In this document: in pieces, positions 1 to 8,710 of the stretch
Layout of the letters: each line of letters starts with the position of its first letter
Position numbering within the stretch: position 1 is the first letter of the stretch
From: Algivirga pacifica
Lineage (GTDB): Bacteria; Bacteroidota; Bacteroidia; Cytophagales; Flammeovirgaceae
DNA length: 64,000 nt
Direction of reading: 5' to 3'
Assembly: GCF_039543525.1 (NCBI RefSeq)
Contig: NZ_BAABJX010000029.1
Span: 62,001 to 126,000, forward strand
Position numbers and translations under genes: made by a program
Notes under the pieces: model-generated
Told to the model about the DNA's origin: nothing
The model's database searches: none
The model's input: only the letters and a program-made list of their open reading frames with translations

Positions 1-336
1 TTTTCTTGCATCCGTTTCCTTATCGGCATTGATAATTACGGCTCCTGCCTGTCCGGCATCCGGCAAACGGGCAATATACTTCAGGTCACCCAAAAGGGTT
101 TGTTTATTTACCTTTTGTCCATCAATATAGTACAACCCGTCTTTCGTCATCGTAATATGCACCTTAGGGACGGACTTCAATGGCTTCACCATCGTATCAG
201 GTAAGTTCACAGCCTCTCCTGCCGGAGGCGTAGAGTTAGAGGTCAACATAAAAAAGACCAATAACAAAAAAATCATATCTGTCATGGATGACATATTAAA
301 TGTCGGATCCACTTTATTGTCTGGCTTAAATCCCAT
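1..336 (-). CDS. ExbD/TolR family transporter subunit (C-terminus cut by window edge)
   Basis: About 112 residues are visible; the 3' end lies outside the window. The start ATG is at 336. It opens with MGFKPDNKVDPTFNMSSMTD, nearly identical to the ExbD at 498-902, followed by one membrane helix (about residues 17-33) that carries the conserved Asp of ExbD/TolR at position 20, then a periplasmic domain. ExbD works with ExbB to turn proton-motive force into movement of TonB-type proteins across the envelope. It is the second ExbD after an ExbB (975-1646), a common Bacteroidota order, often followed by a TonB gene, which here would lie off the left edge (inference). Confidence 0.9.
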   Translation of the reverse strand, partial: MGFKPDNKVDPTFNMSSMTDMIFLLLVFFMLTSNSTPPAGEAVNLPDTMVKPLKSVPKVHITMTKDGLYYIDGQKVNKQTLLGDLKYIARLPDAGQAGAVIINADKETDARK

Positions 337-347
337 TATATATTAAA

Positions 348-496
348 AGTAAAAGGTAAGAAGTAAGAGGTAAAAGGTATGGGGTATGGGGTAAGAGGTA
401 CAGATGAAGGATGATAGGTCATAAGTTTAGTAACTCACTTAATCTACTCTTTACCTTATACCTATTACCTCTTACCTATTACCTATTACCTTTTTT
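348..496. repeat. Inverted pair of degenerate 7-bp repeat arrays
   Basis: Positions 348-411 are successive 7-mers ending in GGTA (AAAGGTA, AGAAGTA, AGAGGTA, TGGGGTA and so on). Positions 451-496 are the complement, 7-mers beginning with TACC. The two arms could pair into a long imperfect hairpin between the two exbD genes. The unit length and the inverted layout recur at other loci with different 7-mers. Confidence 0.8.
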
Positions 497-497
497 C

Positions 498-902
498 TCA
501 TTGTGCCAATAGCGATACCGGAACCCCTATTTGGTTGGCTATACTAATAACGTCCACCATATACTGTGTTGTTACTCCATTGGCTACATCAATCACTAGT
601 AAAGGGTTTTCCTTGTCCTTGAACCGACTATAGATTTTTGACTCTAGTGCCTGTTCTGAAAAAGTATCATTTCCCATCCTAAACCTTCCTCCTTTTAATA
701 CTTTAATCGTTACCTCATAGGGTTTCTTTGAAGAAGGGGAAGGTGTTGATTTTGCCTTACCGGGAGTATTTACCTTTAATCCTGCAGGAGTGATCACATC
801 TCCTGATGTCAACATAAAGAAGACCAACAAGAGAAAAATCATGTCAGTCATAGAAGACATATTAAAGGTAGGGTCAATCTTATTATCTGGTTTTAGTCCC
901 AT
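498..902 (-). CDS. exbD: ExbD/TolR family biopolymer transport protein
   Basis: 134 residues: short cytoplasmic N-terminus, one membrane helix (about 18-33) with Asp20 in SSMTDMIFLLLVFF, and a small periplasmic domain ending near 134. This is the usual ExbD size and architecture. It should form, with the ExbB at 975-1646, an inner-membrane proton-driven motor. It lies 72 bp after exbB and 161 bp before a second exbD of similar N-terminus, so the pair look like a duplication that has diverged in the periplasmic part. The function of each copy (TonB energising, Tol-like, or other) cannot be told from sequence alone. Confidence 0.92.
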   Translation of the reverse strand: MGLKPDNKIDPTFNMSSMTDMIFLLLVFFMLTSGDVITPAGLKVNTPGKAKSTPSPSSKKPYEVTIKVLKGGRFRMGNDTFSEQALESKIYSRFKDKENPLLVIDVANGVTTQYMVDVISIANQIGVPVSLLAQ

Positions 903-974
903 ACTATGTATCTACTTATTACTGAATAATAAAAAGCACCTGGGCATGCTATTTTTGCTCCCAGAGGATTACCC

Positions 975-1646
975 TTAGTTTTGCAAGGTTGGCGCCTGTA
1001 ACATGTCTACAAACTCAATAGAGGCTACTTCCATATTGTGTACCACCTCTTCGATTTGTCTCACAATATAGTTATAAGATATATAAGCAATAATACCCAC
1101 AAACAGTCCTCCTGCTGTAGTCACCATCGCCTCATAAATACCTCCTGCCAAATCAGATGTATCTACATTTCCTTTATCCATAGACATAAAGGCGTTGATC
1201 ATACCGATAACTGTTCCAAAGAAACCAATCATAGGTGCTGCACCAGAGATCATTCCTAAAATACTAACATTCTTCTCCAAATAATACAGCTCAATTTTAC
1301 CCACATTCTCAATCGCTACTTCAATATTTTTCAGGGGAGAAGTGATTCTATCTAGTCCAGCCTTAAGCATTTTAGCCATAGGTGTTGGATCTTTGCGACA
1401 ATAAGACTTTGCCGTTTCCAGGTCACCACTCTTCACCGCATTCAATACATTATCCAATAAGGCTCTTGGTTCTTTCTTGGCTTTGGAAATCACCACCACC
1501 CTATTAAAAAAGATATAGATATTCACTACAAACAAAACAGCCAGGACGATCATAGTGACGCCTCCCTTAGCCAAGATACCCAAAAGCGATTCTTCTCCAC
1601 CTGGGATATCCATTCCAAACAAATCTAAAAAAGCTAAAATCATCAT
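975..1646 (-). CDS. exbB: MotA/TolQ/ExbB proton channel family protein
   Basis: 223 residues with three predicted membrane helices (about 28-48, 127-152 and 170-195) separated by a cytoplasmic loop, as in TolQ/ExbB. The GMISGAAPMIGFFGTVIGMI stretch (131-150) is the typical signature of the channel domain, and Thr-rich helix 3 (YEAMVTTAGGLFVGI) carries residues that line the proton path in this family. It is the first gene of the exbB-exbD-exbD set. ATG codons at 1646 and 1643 are both possible starts. Confidence 0.93.
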   Translation of the reverse strand: MMILAFLDLFGMDIPGGEESLLGILAKGGVTMIVLAVLFVVNIYIFFNRVVVISKAKKEPRALLDNVLNAVKSGDLETAKSYCRKDPTPMAKMLKAGLDRITSPLKNIEVAIENVGKIELYYLEKNVSILGMISGAAPMIGFFGTVIGMINAFMSMDKGNVDTSDLAGGIYEAMVTTAGGLFVGIIAYISYNYIVRQIEEVVHNMEVASIEFVDMLQAPTLQN

Positions 1647-1692
1647 TTTTTATTCAGTTTTTTATACTCAATTACTTTATCTCTAGAAGCTT

Positions 1693-1838
1693 TGTTCACA
1701 ATGTTTAATTAAGCTTCGCTCGTTCATCATGTTTAGTTGAAACACTTCAAATCCATTTCATAGATTTTAAAATAAAACAACAGAACACCATGAACGCAGT
1801 TGCTGAGCGACTGCAATTAAACATTATGAACATCAAAG
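1693..1838. repeat. Variable-palindrome repeat (GTTCAT/ATGTTTAATT linker type)
   Basis: Linkers of the form GTTCATnATGTTTAATT alternate with short palindromes: AAGCTTCGCTC near 1715 and GCAGTTGCTGAGCGACTGC near 1799-1817. The right half is the inverse of the left, so the element could fold as one large dyad. It separates the SPOR gene from exbB. Related copies occur at 8181, 9909, 37882 and 46404. Confidence 0.75.
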
Positions 1839-1874
1839 AACTCCACGACTACTGTCTAGTACTTCTTTTCGTTC

Positions 1875-1895
1875 GGGAGCCCACAAGGGGCTCCC
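1875..1895 (-). terminator. Possible terminator after the SPOR protein gene
   Basis: GGGAGCCC-acaag-GGGCTCCC stem just 3' of the stop codon at 1898 (minus strand). The downstream tract on the minus strand is only partly T-rich (GAACGAAAAG), so termination strength is uncertain. Confidence 0.45.
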
Positions 1896-1897
1896 CT

Positions 1898-2950
1898 TTA
1901 GTACTGCCACACCCAAGCACCCTTGAAGGACAACTGCTTATTTCTGGAGCTGGCTGCATTACGGTCAGAGAAATCTCCTGCAGATACTCTGTACTTTCCT
2001 CGATAAGAGATCACTTTAGCATCAGTATACCCATCTCTTACCAATTTTTTCTGAGCTACCTCGGCATTATTCAGAGTCGAAAAGCTTGATACAATAATGT
2101 AGTAACGGTTACTAGGACCCGTCACCAGATTACCTGCGATTTGATCACTACTTACCGAGCTTTCATATTCATCCACAGAAGGCTCCTCTGTATTCATTTC
2201 TGTATTTTCAGCAGACTCCTCTACTATTGTTTCTGTATAAGAAGTATTCTCATCCACTTCTGAAGTCGCATCTTCATACGTATACTCTTCTCCTGAAGAT
2301 ACTAGTTCCTCCTGTACCACTTGCTCTTGCTGAGGGCTTCCTTCAAACATCGCTACGACAGCATCTGTCCCTACATAGAATACATATCCTGTCAACACGG
2401 CAATCAGTACAAGTGGCACACCTACCCAGTACATCCATTGCTGATTCTCTTCTTCTCCAAAAGCATCCCTATCATCATCGGCGTAAACTAATGAGGATGG
2501 TTTCTCGTCTTGTGGTGTATTCATTTCTGGTTCTATCATTGGTGTTGCCTGTATTTTTGGTAGTCCAAAGCTATCTGGACTTACATTTTCTTCATTATAT
2601 TGATGGAATAATAATTTCCCTCCGATACCTGCCTTGAAATACCCAAGTCCTGTTACTTTACCTGCACCACCCATTTTCACTTCTTGCATCAGGTTATTCA
2701 CAAACAGGTCGATCTCCATACGTACCTCAGCCAAAGCCATGCCGGTGTTGTCAACAATGTACTCCGCTACATTATGGGGAGACAAGATATCCTGCTCCTC
2801 CGTAAAAGTTACTTCCGTATGTGGAGGCGTAATCATATTGCCCGAATCACTAACATCCGCAGCTGTATTTTCTGATCGAAAAGTTCCCAAGCCCGTCACA
2901 ACAACGGTCCCGTTCTTGATCAATGCTTCTTTGATATATTTTGCAATCAT
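1898..2950 (-). CDS. HU-CCDC81-like and SPOR domain membrane protein
   Basis: 350 residues. Residues 1-75 and 76-125 resemble the paired bacterial HU-CCDC81 domains (IAKYIKEALIKNGTVVVTGL; GGAGKVTGLGYFKAG). A proline/acid-rich linker leads to one membrane helix (about 172-193, WMYWVGVPLVLIAVLTGYVF), then an acidic linker and a C-terminal SPOR domain (about 281-350). SPOR domains bind denuded peptidoglycan at the division septum. The predicted topology is cytoplasmic HU-like part, periplasmic SPOR part. It lies between the outer-membrane barrel gene and exbB, which suggests an envelope-spanning role (inference). The domain assignment of the N-terminus is by sequence pattern only. Confidence 0.85.
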   Translation of the reverse strand: MIAKYIKEALIKNGTVVVTGLGTFRSENTAADVSDSGNMITPPHTEVTFTEEQDILSPHNVAEYIVDNTGMALAEVRMEIDLFVNNLMQEVKMGGAGKVTGLGYFKAGIGGKLLFHQYNEENVSPDSFGLPKIQATPMIEPEMNTPQDEKPSSLVYADDDRDAFGEEENQQWMYWVGVPLVLIAVLTGYVFYVGTDAVVAMFEGSPQQEQVVQEELVSSGEEYTYEDATSEVDENTSYTETIVEESAENTEMNTEEPSVDEYESSVSSDQIAGNLVTGPSNRYYIIVSSFSTLNNAEVAQKKLVRDGYTDAKVISYRGKYRVSAGDFSDRNAASSRNKQLSFKGAWVWQY

Positions 2951-3103
2951 AGCTCTTTATGTTTAATGCTAACGGCCTCTCCCAGAGGGAACGGCCAGTT
3001 ATCTACTTCTATAGGGTTGTGAATTTTGGTTAATACTAAACAGTATAATACAATTATTTACACAATTAACTACAAAACATTGAAAATATACCAAAGCCTT
3101 ATT

Positions 3104-4801
3104 CTAAAAAGAGTAAGAAGCCCCCAATAAAAACTGAATTCCTCTCTCTTCATATCTCCAGTAACGTTGATAGTTACTTCCAAAGAGATTTTGCAGCTTC
3201 AAGAAAATACCCAACTTCTCATTGACATTATAATCTGAGGTGATTCCCATATCAAAAATCATAGGTAAAGTCTCTACCTGTGTAAACCCGTCCTCTCCTA
3301 TCGTTCTGGCCTTAATCCCAGCGTAATTCAGTAAAGTCACCTCAAAATCAAATTTATCGAGATAAGAATATCCTAGATTAACCTTATTTGTCAATAGAGG
3401 TTTGTGCCAAGCCTCTTCAAACTGTTCTCCCAGATTATATACATTCACCTCTGAGCTCACTCCCCCTCTAATATTCCCTACTCTACCTGACAACTCTATA
3501 TTCGTATGAAAAACACCAGTAGCCTCCTCTGACGCATACAATACATTAAAACGAGAAACGTCTACGGAATCATTGACGAAAAAGTGCATGTTATTATATA
3601 TTCCATAACCTACTGCAGCATTCAACGAAAGGTTTTGCCTTACGGTTGCTGTAAGCCCCAAAGCCGCATCAACTAATTTACTCTGGTGTAGCAGCTCCTG
3701 TCCTTGTCCAATAAAGTGGTTCTCCGCAGTCAACCTCTTCATATTCACTGTTTCCAGTCCACCGTCTACTTTCAAGAACACCCCCCACATGTTATTGGGT
3801 AATGTATAATGCACATATACATCCGGATACAAATAGATATTTTGATCCAACTGGCTACTATCCGCACTATAGGCAAACTTTCCACCTACCTTCACTCTTA
3901 ACTGGTCAATAGAGATGTTGTAATTTCCTTCCAAATGTACTCTATTCCTATTTCGAGCAACCTCTTGCTGTGTGGTCTTATTTAAGACGGCGTCCAATAA
4001 TCCATTAATATATTGTGCTTCTCCTAATCTGTAGCGCCCATCAGCTCCTACAGAAAGCCCTAACTCTGAGGCCTCATATTTATCAGCCCAGTAATAAGCA
4101 TTCACTTTGGGCTTAATAAACCATTGCTTTCGGTCTAATAGGTAAGACCCTTCCATAGCGAGCAAATGATACACCTGCCTAGTACTATCCGGGTCCACTT
4201 CCTCAATCGGAAGGTCAAACCCATAATAGTGTTGTCCCCAACGGTCGTAACTCATTCGACCACCCAGTTTATCCGCTTTTGCCTCTGAAACTTGTCCTGA
4301 AGCAGTTCTGGAGTCATTCAAGTACATATTTCCAAAAAGAGAAATATGGTTATAACTATTCGCTGAATGCGTTGTTCCTATCGCTCCAGTCTGTGAAGAA
4401 AGGTGTTTTACCCTCACTCCATAATCTACACTTTCACCATAACGACTATTGAAAAAACCTTCTGCATAAGGAGTAATATAATTCCCCATACCAGCCTTTA
4501 TGTAATTGCTACGAACTGTCTGAAATCCCTCATAACTCATTTGCAGAGGAGTTACTGCACTAGTCAGTGCAGGCAAAGGATAATCATATAACCTTACCTC
4601 ATCATAAGCGATTTGATCTGGGTAAGGACTTTGTTCCTTCTCCACCTTTTGCATTCCTACTAATGGACGATCCACTTGAGGAACTGTTAGTGTAATAGAC
4701 TTTTTAGAGTAAAAGGTCGTATTGAAATCTTGTGTATACCCTTCCAATGTGGGTATAATAAATAGTCCTGTTAATATATAAATTAGCGATTGCTTTCTCA
4801 T
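3104..4801 (-). CDS. Plug-less TonB-receptor-like outer-membrane barrel
   Basis: The frame opens at 4819, but ATG at 4801 gives a cleaner signal peptide (MRKQSLIYILTGLFIIPTLE, cleavage near GYTQ). The mature part is rich in alternating aromatic/polar strands and ends in LQNLFGSNYQRYWRY...LLGASYSF, a terminal-strand pattern typical of TonB-dependent receptors. There is no recognisable TonB box or plug domain, and 565-571 residues is short for a full receptor, so this is probably the barrel-only type. It sits 43 bp after the TPR gene, suggesting one operon. The transported substrate, if any, is unknown; a structural outer-membrane role is also possible. Confidence 0.75.
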   Translation of the reverse strand: MRKQSLIYILTGLFIIPTLEGYTQDFNTTFYSKKSITLTVPQVDRPLVGMQKVEKEQSPYPDQIAYDEVRLYDYPLPALTSAVTPLQMSYEGFQTVRSNYIKAGMGNYITPYAEGFFNSRYGESVDYGVRVKHLSSQTGAIGTTHSANSYNHISLFGNMYLNDSRTASGQVSEAKADKLGGRMSYDRWGQHYYGFDLPIEEVDPDSTRQVYHLLAMEGSYLLDRKQWFIKPKVNAYYWADKYEASELGLSVGADGRYRLGEAQYINGLLDAVLNKTTQQEVARNRNRVHLEGNYNISIDQLRVKVGGKFAYSADSSQLDQNIYLYPDVYVHYTLPNNMWGVFLKVDGGLETVNMKRLTAENHFIGQGQELLHQSKLVDAALGLTATVRQNLSLNAAVGYGIYNNMHFFVNDSVDVSRFNVLYASEEATGVFHTNIELSGRVGNIRGGVSSEVNVYNLGEQFEEAWHKPLLTNKVNLGYSYLDKFDFEVTLLNYAGIKARTIGEDGFTQVETLPMIFDMGITSDYNVNEKLGIFLKLQNLFGSNYQRYWRYEERGIQFLLGASYSF

Positions 4802-4862
4802 GAGTTGAATCTTATACACGTCGATGAATCCATTTAGCTATGTTCGGAAAAATCCGCTCTGA

Positions 4863-7800
4863 TCACTGTGTGTCTACAGCATTTTTAGGGGCTGTTTTAG
4901 TAGTATCAGAAGTCAACACACTCTGCTTTTCCGCTTGCTTACGCGCTTCTTCCCTCTGATCGATTCGATCAATAAACGCTTGTGCTTTTCTTCGGTAATA
5001 AGCCGCCTCGGCATCAGAGATTCGCTTTTTATCATTGTCAAACTTAGCGATAGCTTGCACGGAACGTTTTGCCAACATTTCCTTCCCCTGATCATCGAAA
5101 ATCTCTGCTCTCAATAAAAAGGCTTCAAACACCCATTTCAGCTCTGCCCTATACTCCTTGATAAACAATTCCAGTTCTTTCAAGCTCTTATCCTTATCTC
5201 CTTTCAAGTATAGTAACCTACCGATCAGGAATCCTGCTTCTGCCGCCTGACTTCCATTAACTTCCTGCGTTACCTTATAAAAGCTCGCTCTAGCAGATTC
5301 ATACTGCTTCAAGTAAAGGTACGCTTTCCCTCTATATAGTTCTGATTCATAAAAGTCCCTTTGAAACCCTACTTTATCAATCACTCCTTCCGACCCATTT
5401 TTACCAATCAACGCTTCTGCATAAGTCAGCGTAGCCCTCATATCTTTAAGCATATAATAGGAGCGCATCAATCCCATAAAAGCATACTTCAAGTTCGGGT
5501 TTCCTTCCGGAAGAGATTTTCTCAATTTCAGATATGTATGGGATGCCGCCTCGTAATCTTTCTTTTCAAAGTAAAGGATGTCACCCTTCTTGCGAAGAGC
5601 CTTAAGCTTCCAGTTACTCCTTTCAATCTTATCATAAGTAGCAATACTTTGATCAAACTGTCCTTGCTTCTCATAAATCTCGCCCAATACATAGTAAGCC
5701 CAATCTTTCTGATCACTACTATTCAACGCTGCAATCACCTCTTTCAACATTGTTGCTGCCTCAGCATAACGGGCAGCTGAAGGTGCACTTCCTCCCCACA
5801 TCAACGACTGTGCTCTTTTAATTTTACGTTCGTAACGAGACTTATCATCGGGGTTTGCTTGAGCAAACAGCTTACGGTAGTACGCTAAGGTATCAGGCTT
5901 CATATTAGATGAAAGGTTTTCCAACCCCGTATCTGCCAAGACCGCATATTTAGAATCCGCAGCTTCTCTCAGGATACGTTTATAGTCCTCAATCAAGCCT
6001 GCCGCATCTCCCAACTTCTTATTGGCCTGAATCCTCAAGTCAATCGCCTGCAACTGCACCTCCTGATTCAATTGAGGGTGCTCGGCCAATAACTTACTTG
6101 TGTTTTGTACTACATGCCAGTAATCTTGTCTCTTAAGGTACACTTCTGAAAGCCTCAACAAAGCAGGAGCTGCTAACTCTGACTGACGCTCCGACAGCTC
6201 TGAATAATACTTGATCGCCCGCTCGTTGTCATTCTCGCGCTCATACATATCAGCCATCTGGAACTTTGCATAATCCCCCAGAAAACTACTTTTGGAGAGT
6301 TTTAGCCCTGACTCATAATAAGTCTTTGCATTCTCAAATGACTTATTGACATAATGACAATCCGCAATACGAACATAGGCCTCCGCTTTTCTGGTTTCTG
6401 CTCCATCTAACTTATCCCTATTCATATTGATATAGCTTGCAAAGCCTTGAGAAGCCAAGGTATAATTCTGTCCGTTGAAGTGTATATAAGCTAAACCAAA
6501 CATCGCTCTAGCATAATCATCACTCGCTGTAGAAACCTTTTCATAGGCTCGCACTGCTTGTACAGAGTCCTTTTGTTGGGCATAGATCTCCCCAATCCAA
6601 AAGTTCGCCTTACTGCTTAATGCTTTATTATGTGTTCCATATTCCACAGACCTTTTCAACCACTGCAATGCTTCCTCATACTTCTCATCATTCAATAATA
6701 AAGAAGCCTTATTGTAAGTAGCTTCCTGATAAGCCATCATGATATCCTTCTCCCTACTAATCGACTTCTCGAAATAAGAGATCGTTTTATCGTAATCACC
6801 TGTATTACGATAAGACTGTACAAGTATATTATTAATCTGTTTCTGATGTTCTCTATATCCAGAGTCCAGATAAACCTGACTCCCTTCAATGGCTGTCAAG
6901 TAATCCTTTGCATCATAAGCTACCTTAGCAAAGTAATAAGCACCTTTTTCCTGCAGTATTGGATCTGCACTTAATCTACGGCACTGATCAAAAGCGATTG
7001 TTGCCTGATTGAGTTTTGAAACTACTTCCTGTCGATTACTCTCATTTGTTGCATTGGAAAGGTAACACACTCCTAAGTGGTAAGCCGCTACTTGTGCCAA
7101 TCCGTCTTCACCATTAGCTGCTCGCTCCAGATAATCACTTGCTCTGTCCAAGTACTTATCTTGTTTCAGTTTATTGTATTGGTAAAAATTAGCATACCCC
7201 AAACGATACAGAATACTACGATCAGACGTCCCTATTTCATCAACATAAGGTGCCATATACGTCAACGTATTACGGTAGTTTCTCAACTGGAAATAGGCTT
7301 CACCTGCCACCAACTTAAGATCCATACTCAACAATACACCATCATGCTCCAGCCCTTCCGTAAAAGCCACTACTTCATCATACTTTCCTTGCTTATAAAA
7401 GATATTTGCAATCATCAAGTAGGTATCTGGACGAATTTCCTCATCCCTAGAAGCTTTCTGCAGATCTTTAAGGGCTGTGCTCAAATCATTGGCTTGATAA
7501 GCCAGATACCCTGCATAATAACTTGCCTTAAAGGCATAGGCATGTTCCCCTTTTTTTATTTTCTCAAAATACCTTCTGGCTTTTTGCTCATTTCCAATCT
7601 GGAAGTAAGCATAGGCTTGCTCGTAGGAACGCTCCAACCCTTCTGGAGAATCTGTATCCAATAACTGCCCTGCCTTCTCAAAATAATGTACTGCCTTTCT
7701 ATAGTCTCCTTGTTTATAGTAATACGAGCCTACATCAGCAAACCCTCTCAAGGCCAGCATATGTGTAGGGTGATCCTCGATCAAGCTACTCATCAGTGTT

Positions 7801-8078
7801 TCGAACTCAGGGCTATCCAATCTCAAGGCGCAAATCGCCGCATAGTACCTAGCTTGAATGGTACGGTCTTCCCCTGAAGCATGGGAATTCGTATATCCCT
7901 CAAAAACTTGTCTTGCGGCAGAATATTTTTTATTGTGGAACAGTTCCATTCCGTCACTAAATGTGACAAGACTAGCCCCTTGAGGTAAAGTTGATTGTGC
8001 CATCAAAGGTAAATATCCCAGACAGCAAAAAAGGATAAGCAGTTTTCTCATTCTTCTCAAGCTTATTAATTCCATCAT
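4863..8078 (-). CDS. Large secreted tetratricopeptide repeat protein
   Basis: 1071 residues from ATG 8078, or 1062 from ATG 8051 (MRKLLILFCCLGYLPLMAQS), which gives a standard signal peptide. Nearly the whole mature chain is helical TPR/Sel1-like repeats (recurring A/G-x-x-YY-x-G-x-Y/A-x-x-A-x-x-x-F patterns such as YYKQGDYRKAVHYFEKAGQL). The C-terminus is a Lys/Glu/Gln-rich tail. TPR proteins of this kind are protein-interaction scaffolds in the periplasm. It is the first gene of a run leading to the barrel, SPOR and ExbB/D genes, so it may be the adaptor of a trans-envelope machine (inference). No enzymatic domain is visible. Confidence 0.88.
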   Translation of the reverse strand: MMELISLRRMRKLLILFCCLGYLPLMAQSTLPQGASLVTFSDGMELFHNKKYSAARQVFEGYTNSHASGEDRTIQARYYAAICALRLDSPEFETLMSSLIEDHPTHMLALRGFADVGSYYYKQGDYRKAVHYFEKAGQLLDTDSPEGLERSYEQAYAYFQIGNEQKARRYFEKIKKGEHAYAFKASYYAGYLAYQANDLSTALKDLQKASRDEEIRPDTYLMIANIFYKQGKYDEVVAFTEGLEHDGVLLSMDLKLVAGEAYFQLRNYRNTLTYMAPYVDEIGTSDRSILYRLGYANFYQYNKLKQDKYLDRASDYLERAANGEDGLAQVAAYHLGVCYLSNATNESNRQEVVSKLNQATIAFDQCRRLSADPILQEKGAYYFAKVAYDAKDYLTAIEGSQVYLDSGYREHQKQINNILVQSYRNTGDYDKTISYFEKSISREKDIMMAYQEATYNKASLLLNDEKYEEALQWLKRSVEYGTHNKALSSKANFWIGEIYAQQKDSVQAVRAYEKVSTASDDYARAMFGLAYIHFNGQNYTLASQGFASYINMNRDKLDGAETRKAEAYVRIADCHYVNKSFENAKTYYESGLKLSKSSFLGDYAKFQMADMYERENDNERAIKYYSELSERQSELAAPALLRLSEVYLKRQDYWHVVQNTSKLLAEHPQLNQEVQLQAIDLRIQANKKLGDAAGLIEDYKRILREAADSKYAVLADTGLENLSSNMKPDTLAYYRKLFAQANPDDKSRYERKIKRAQSLMWGGSAPSAARYAEAATMLKEVIAALNSSDQKDWAYYVLGEIYEKQGQFDQSIATYDKIERSNWKLKALRKKGDILYFEKKDYEAASHTYLKLRKSLPEGNPNLKYAFMGLMRSYYMLKDMRATLTYAEALIGKNGSEGVIDKVGFQRDFYESELYRGKAYLYLKQYESARASFYKVTQEVNGSQAAEAGFLIGRLLYLKGDKDKSLKELELFIKEYRAELKWVFEAFLLRAEIFDDQGKEMLAKRSVQAIAKFDNDKKRISDAEAAYYRRKAQAFIDRIDQREEARKQAEKQSVLTSDTTKTAPKNAVDTQ

Positions 8079-8180
8079 ATTGATTTCATGTAGTCTTTAA
8101 CCAACAAGCATGCCTATACTTCACCAAACTCTTATTTTTTCAGTTTATTGAAGTAGTAAGTCATTCCTTCAAACTTGCTT

Positions 8181-8330
8181 GTTCATGTTGTTTAATGAAG
8201 CTTCGCTTGTTCATAATGTTTAGGTGTTTAATGATTACATCATCTCTTTTGAACATTCAACCGTGAAACGATTTATTATTTCAACTAAACATTATGAACG
8301 AGCGAAGCTCATCTAAACAATATGAACAAC
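8181..8330. repeat. Variable-palindrome repeat, inverted pair
   Basis: Left half: GTTCATGTTGTTTAAT, palindrome GAAGCTTCGCTT, GTTCATAATGTTTAG. Right half is the inverse: CTAAACATTATGAAC, GAGCGAAGCTC, then TAAACAATATGAAC. The halves are about 90 bp apart and can pair. It lies between divergent genes (TPR leftward, thiolase rightward). The remaining bases to 8710 show no gene or clear promoter. Confidence 0.75.
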
Positions 8331-8710
8331 AGCTAATATTGTAGTGGGCTCAAGCTTAGCTATTACATAATATTTCGAAAATAACAATTTCCTGTATCAT
8401 TCGAAGATTAATATTGGATTTATTGGACAATCCAACTCTCCACTTCGTCACTCCTTCTTGGAGTTTGGATATTCTTCTACCTAAAAAAAATCTTTCTTTG
8501 GTACAATCTTTTCGTCGGTTCACCACATTACACTTGCCTTCCACGGGTTTTTACACGTACTTGTAGGAGACAGACACTAGAGTATTTTGAAGTACTAGCT
8601 AAGATAGAACAACACCTATCCAAATTGGTATTACAAACGTACTTTTTAACCCCTCTGATTGGGAATATGTCATTAACAAAACAATCAGATCAAAAACACC
8701 AATAAACACC

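Noticed and set aside
1790..2089. Plus-strand frame of 99 codons
   Set aside because: It lies opposite the SPOR gene and inside a palindrome repeat; shadow frame.
8356..8544. 62-codon minus frame in the gap before thiolase
   Set aside because: Low-complexity, basic composition without family features, and located beside repeats; no support as a gene.
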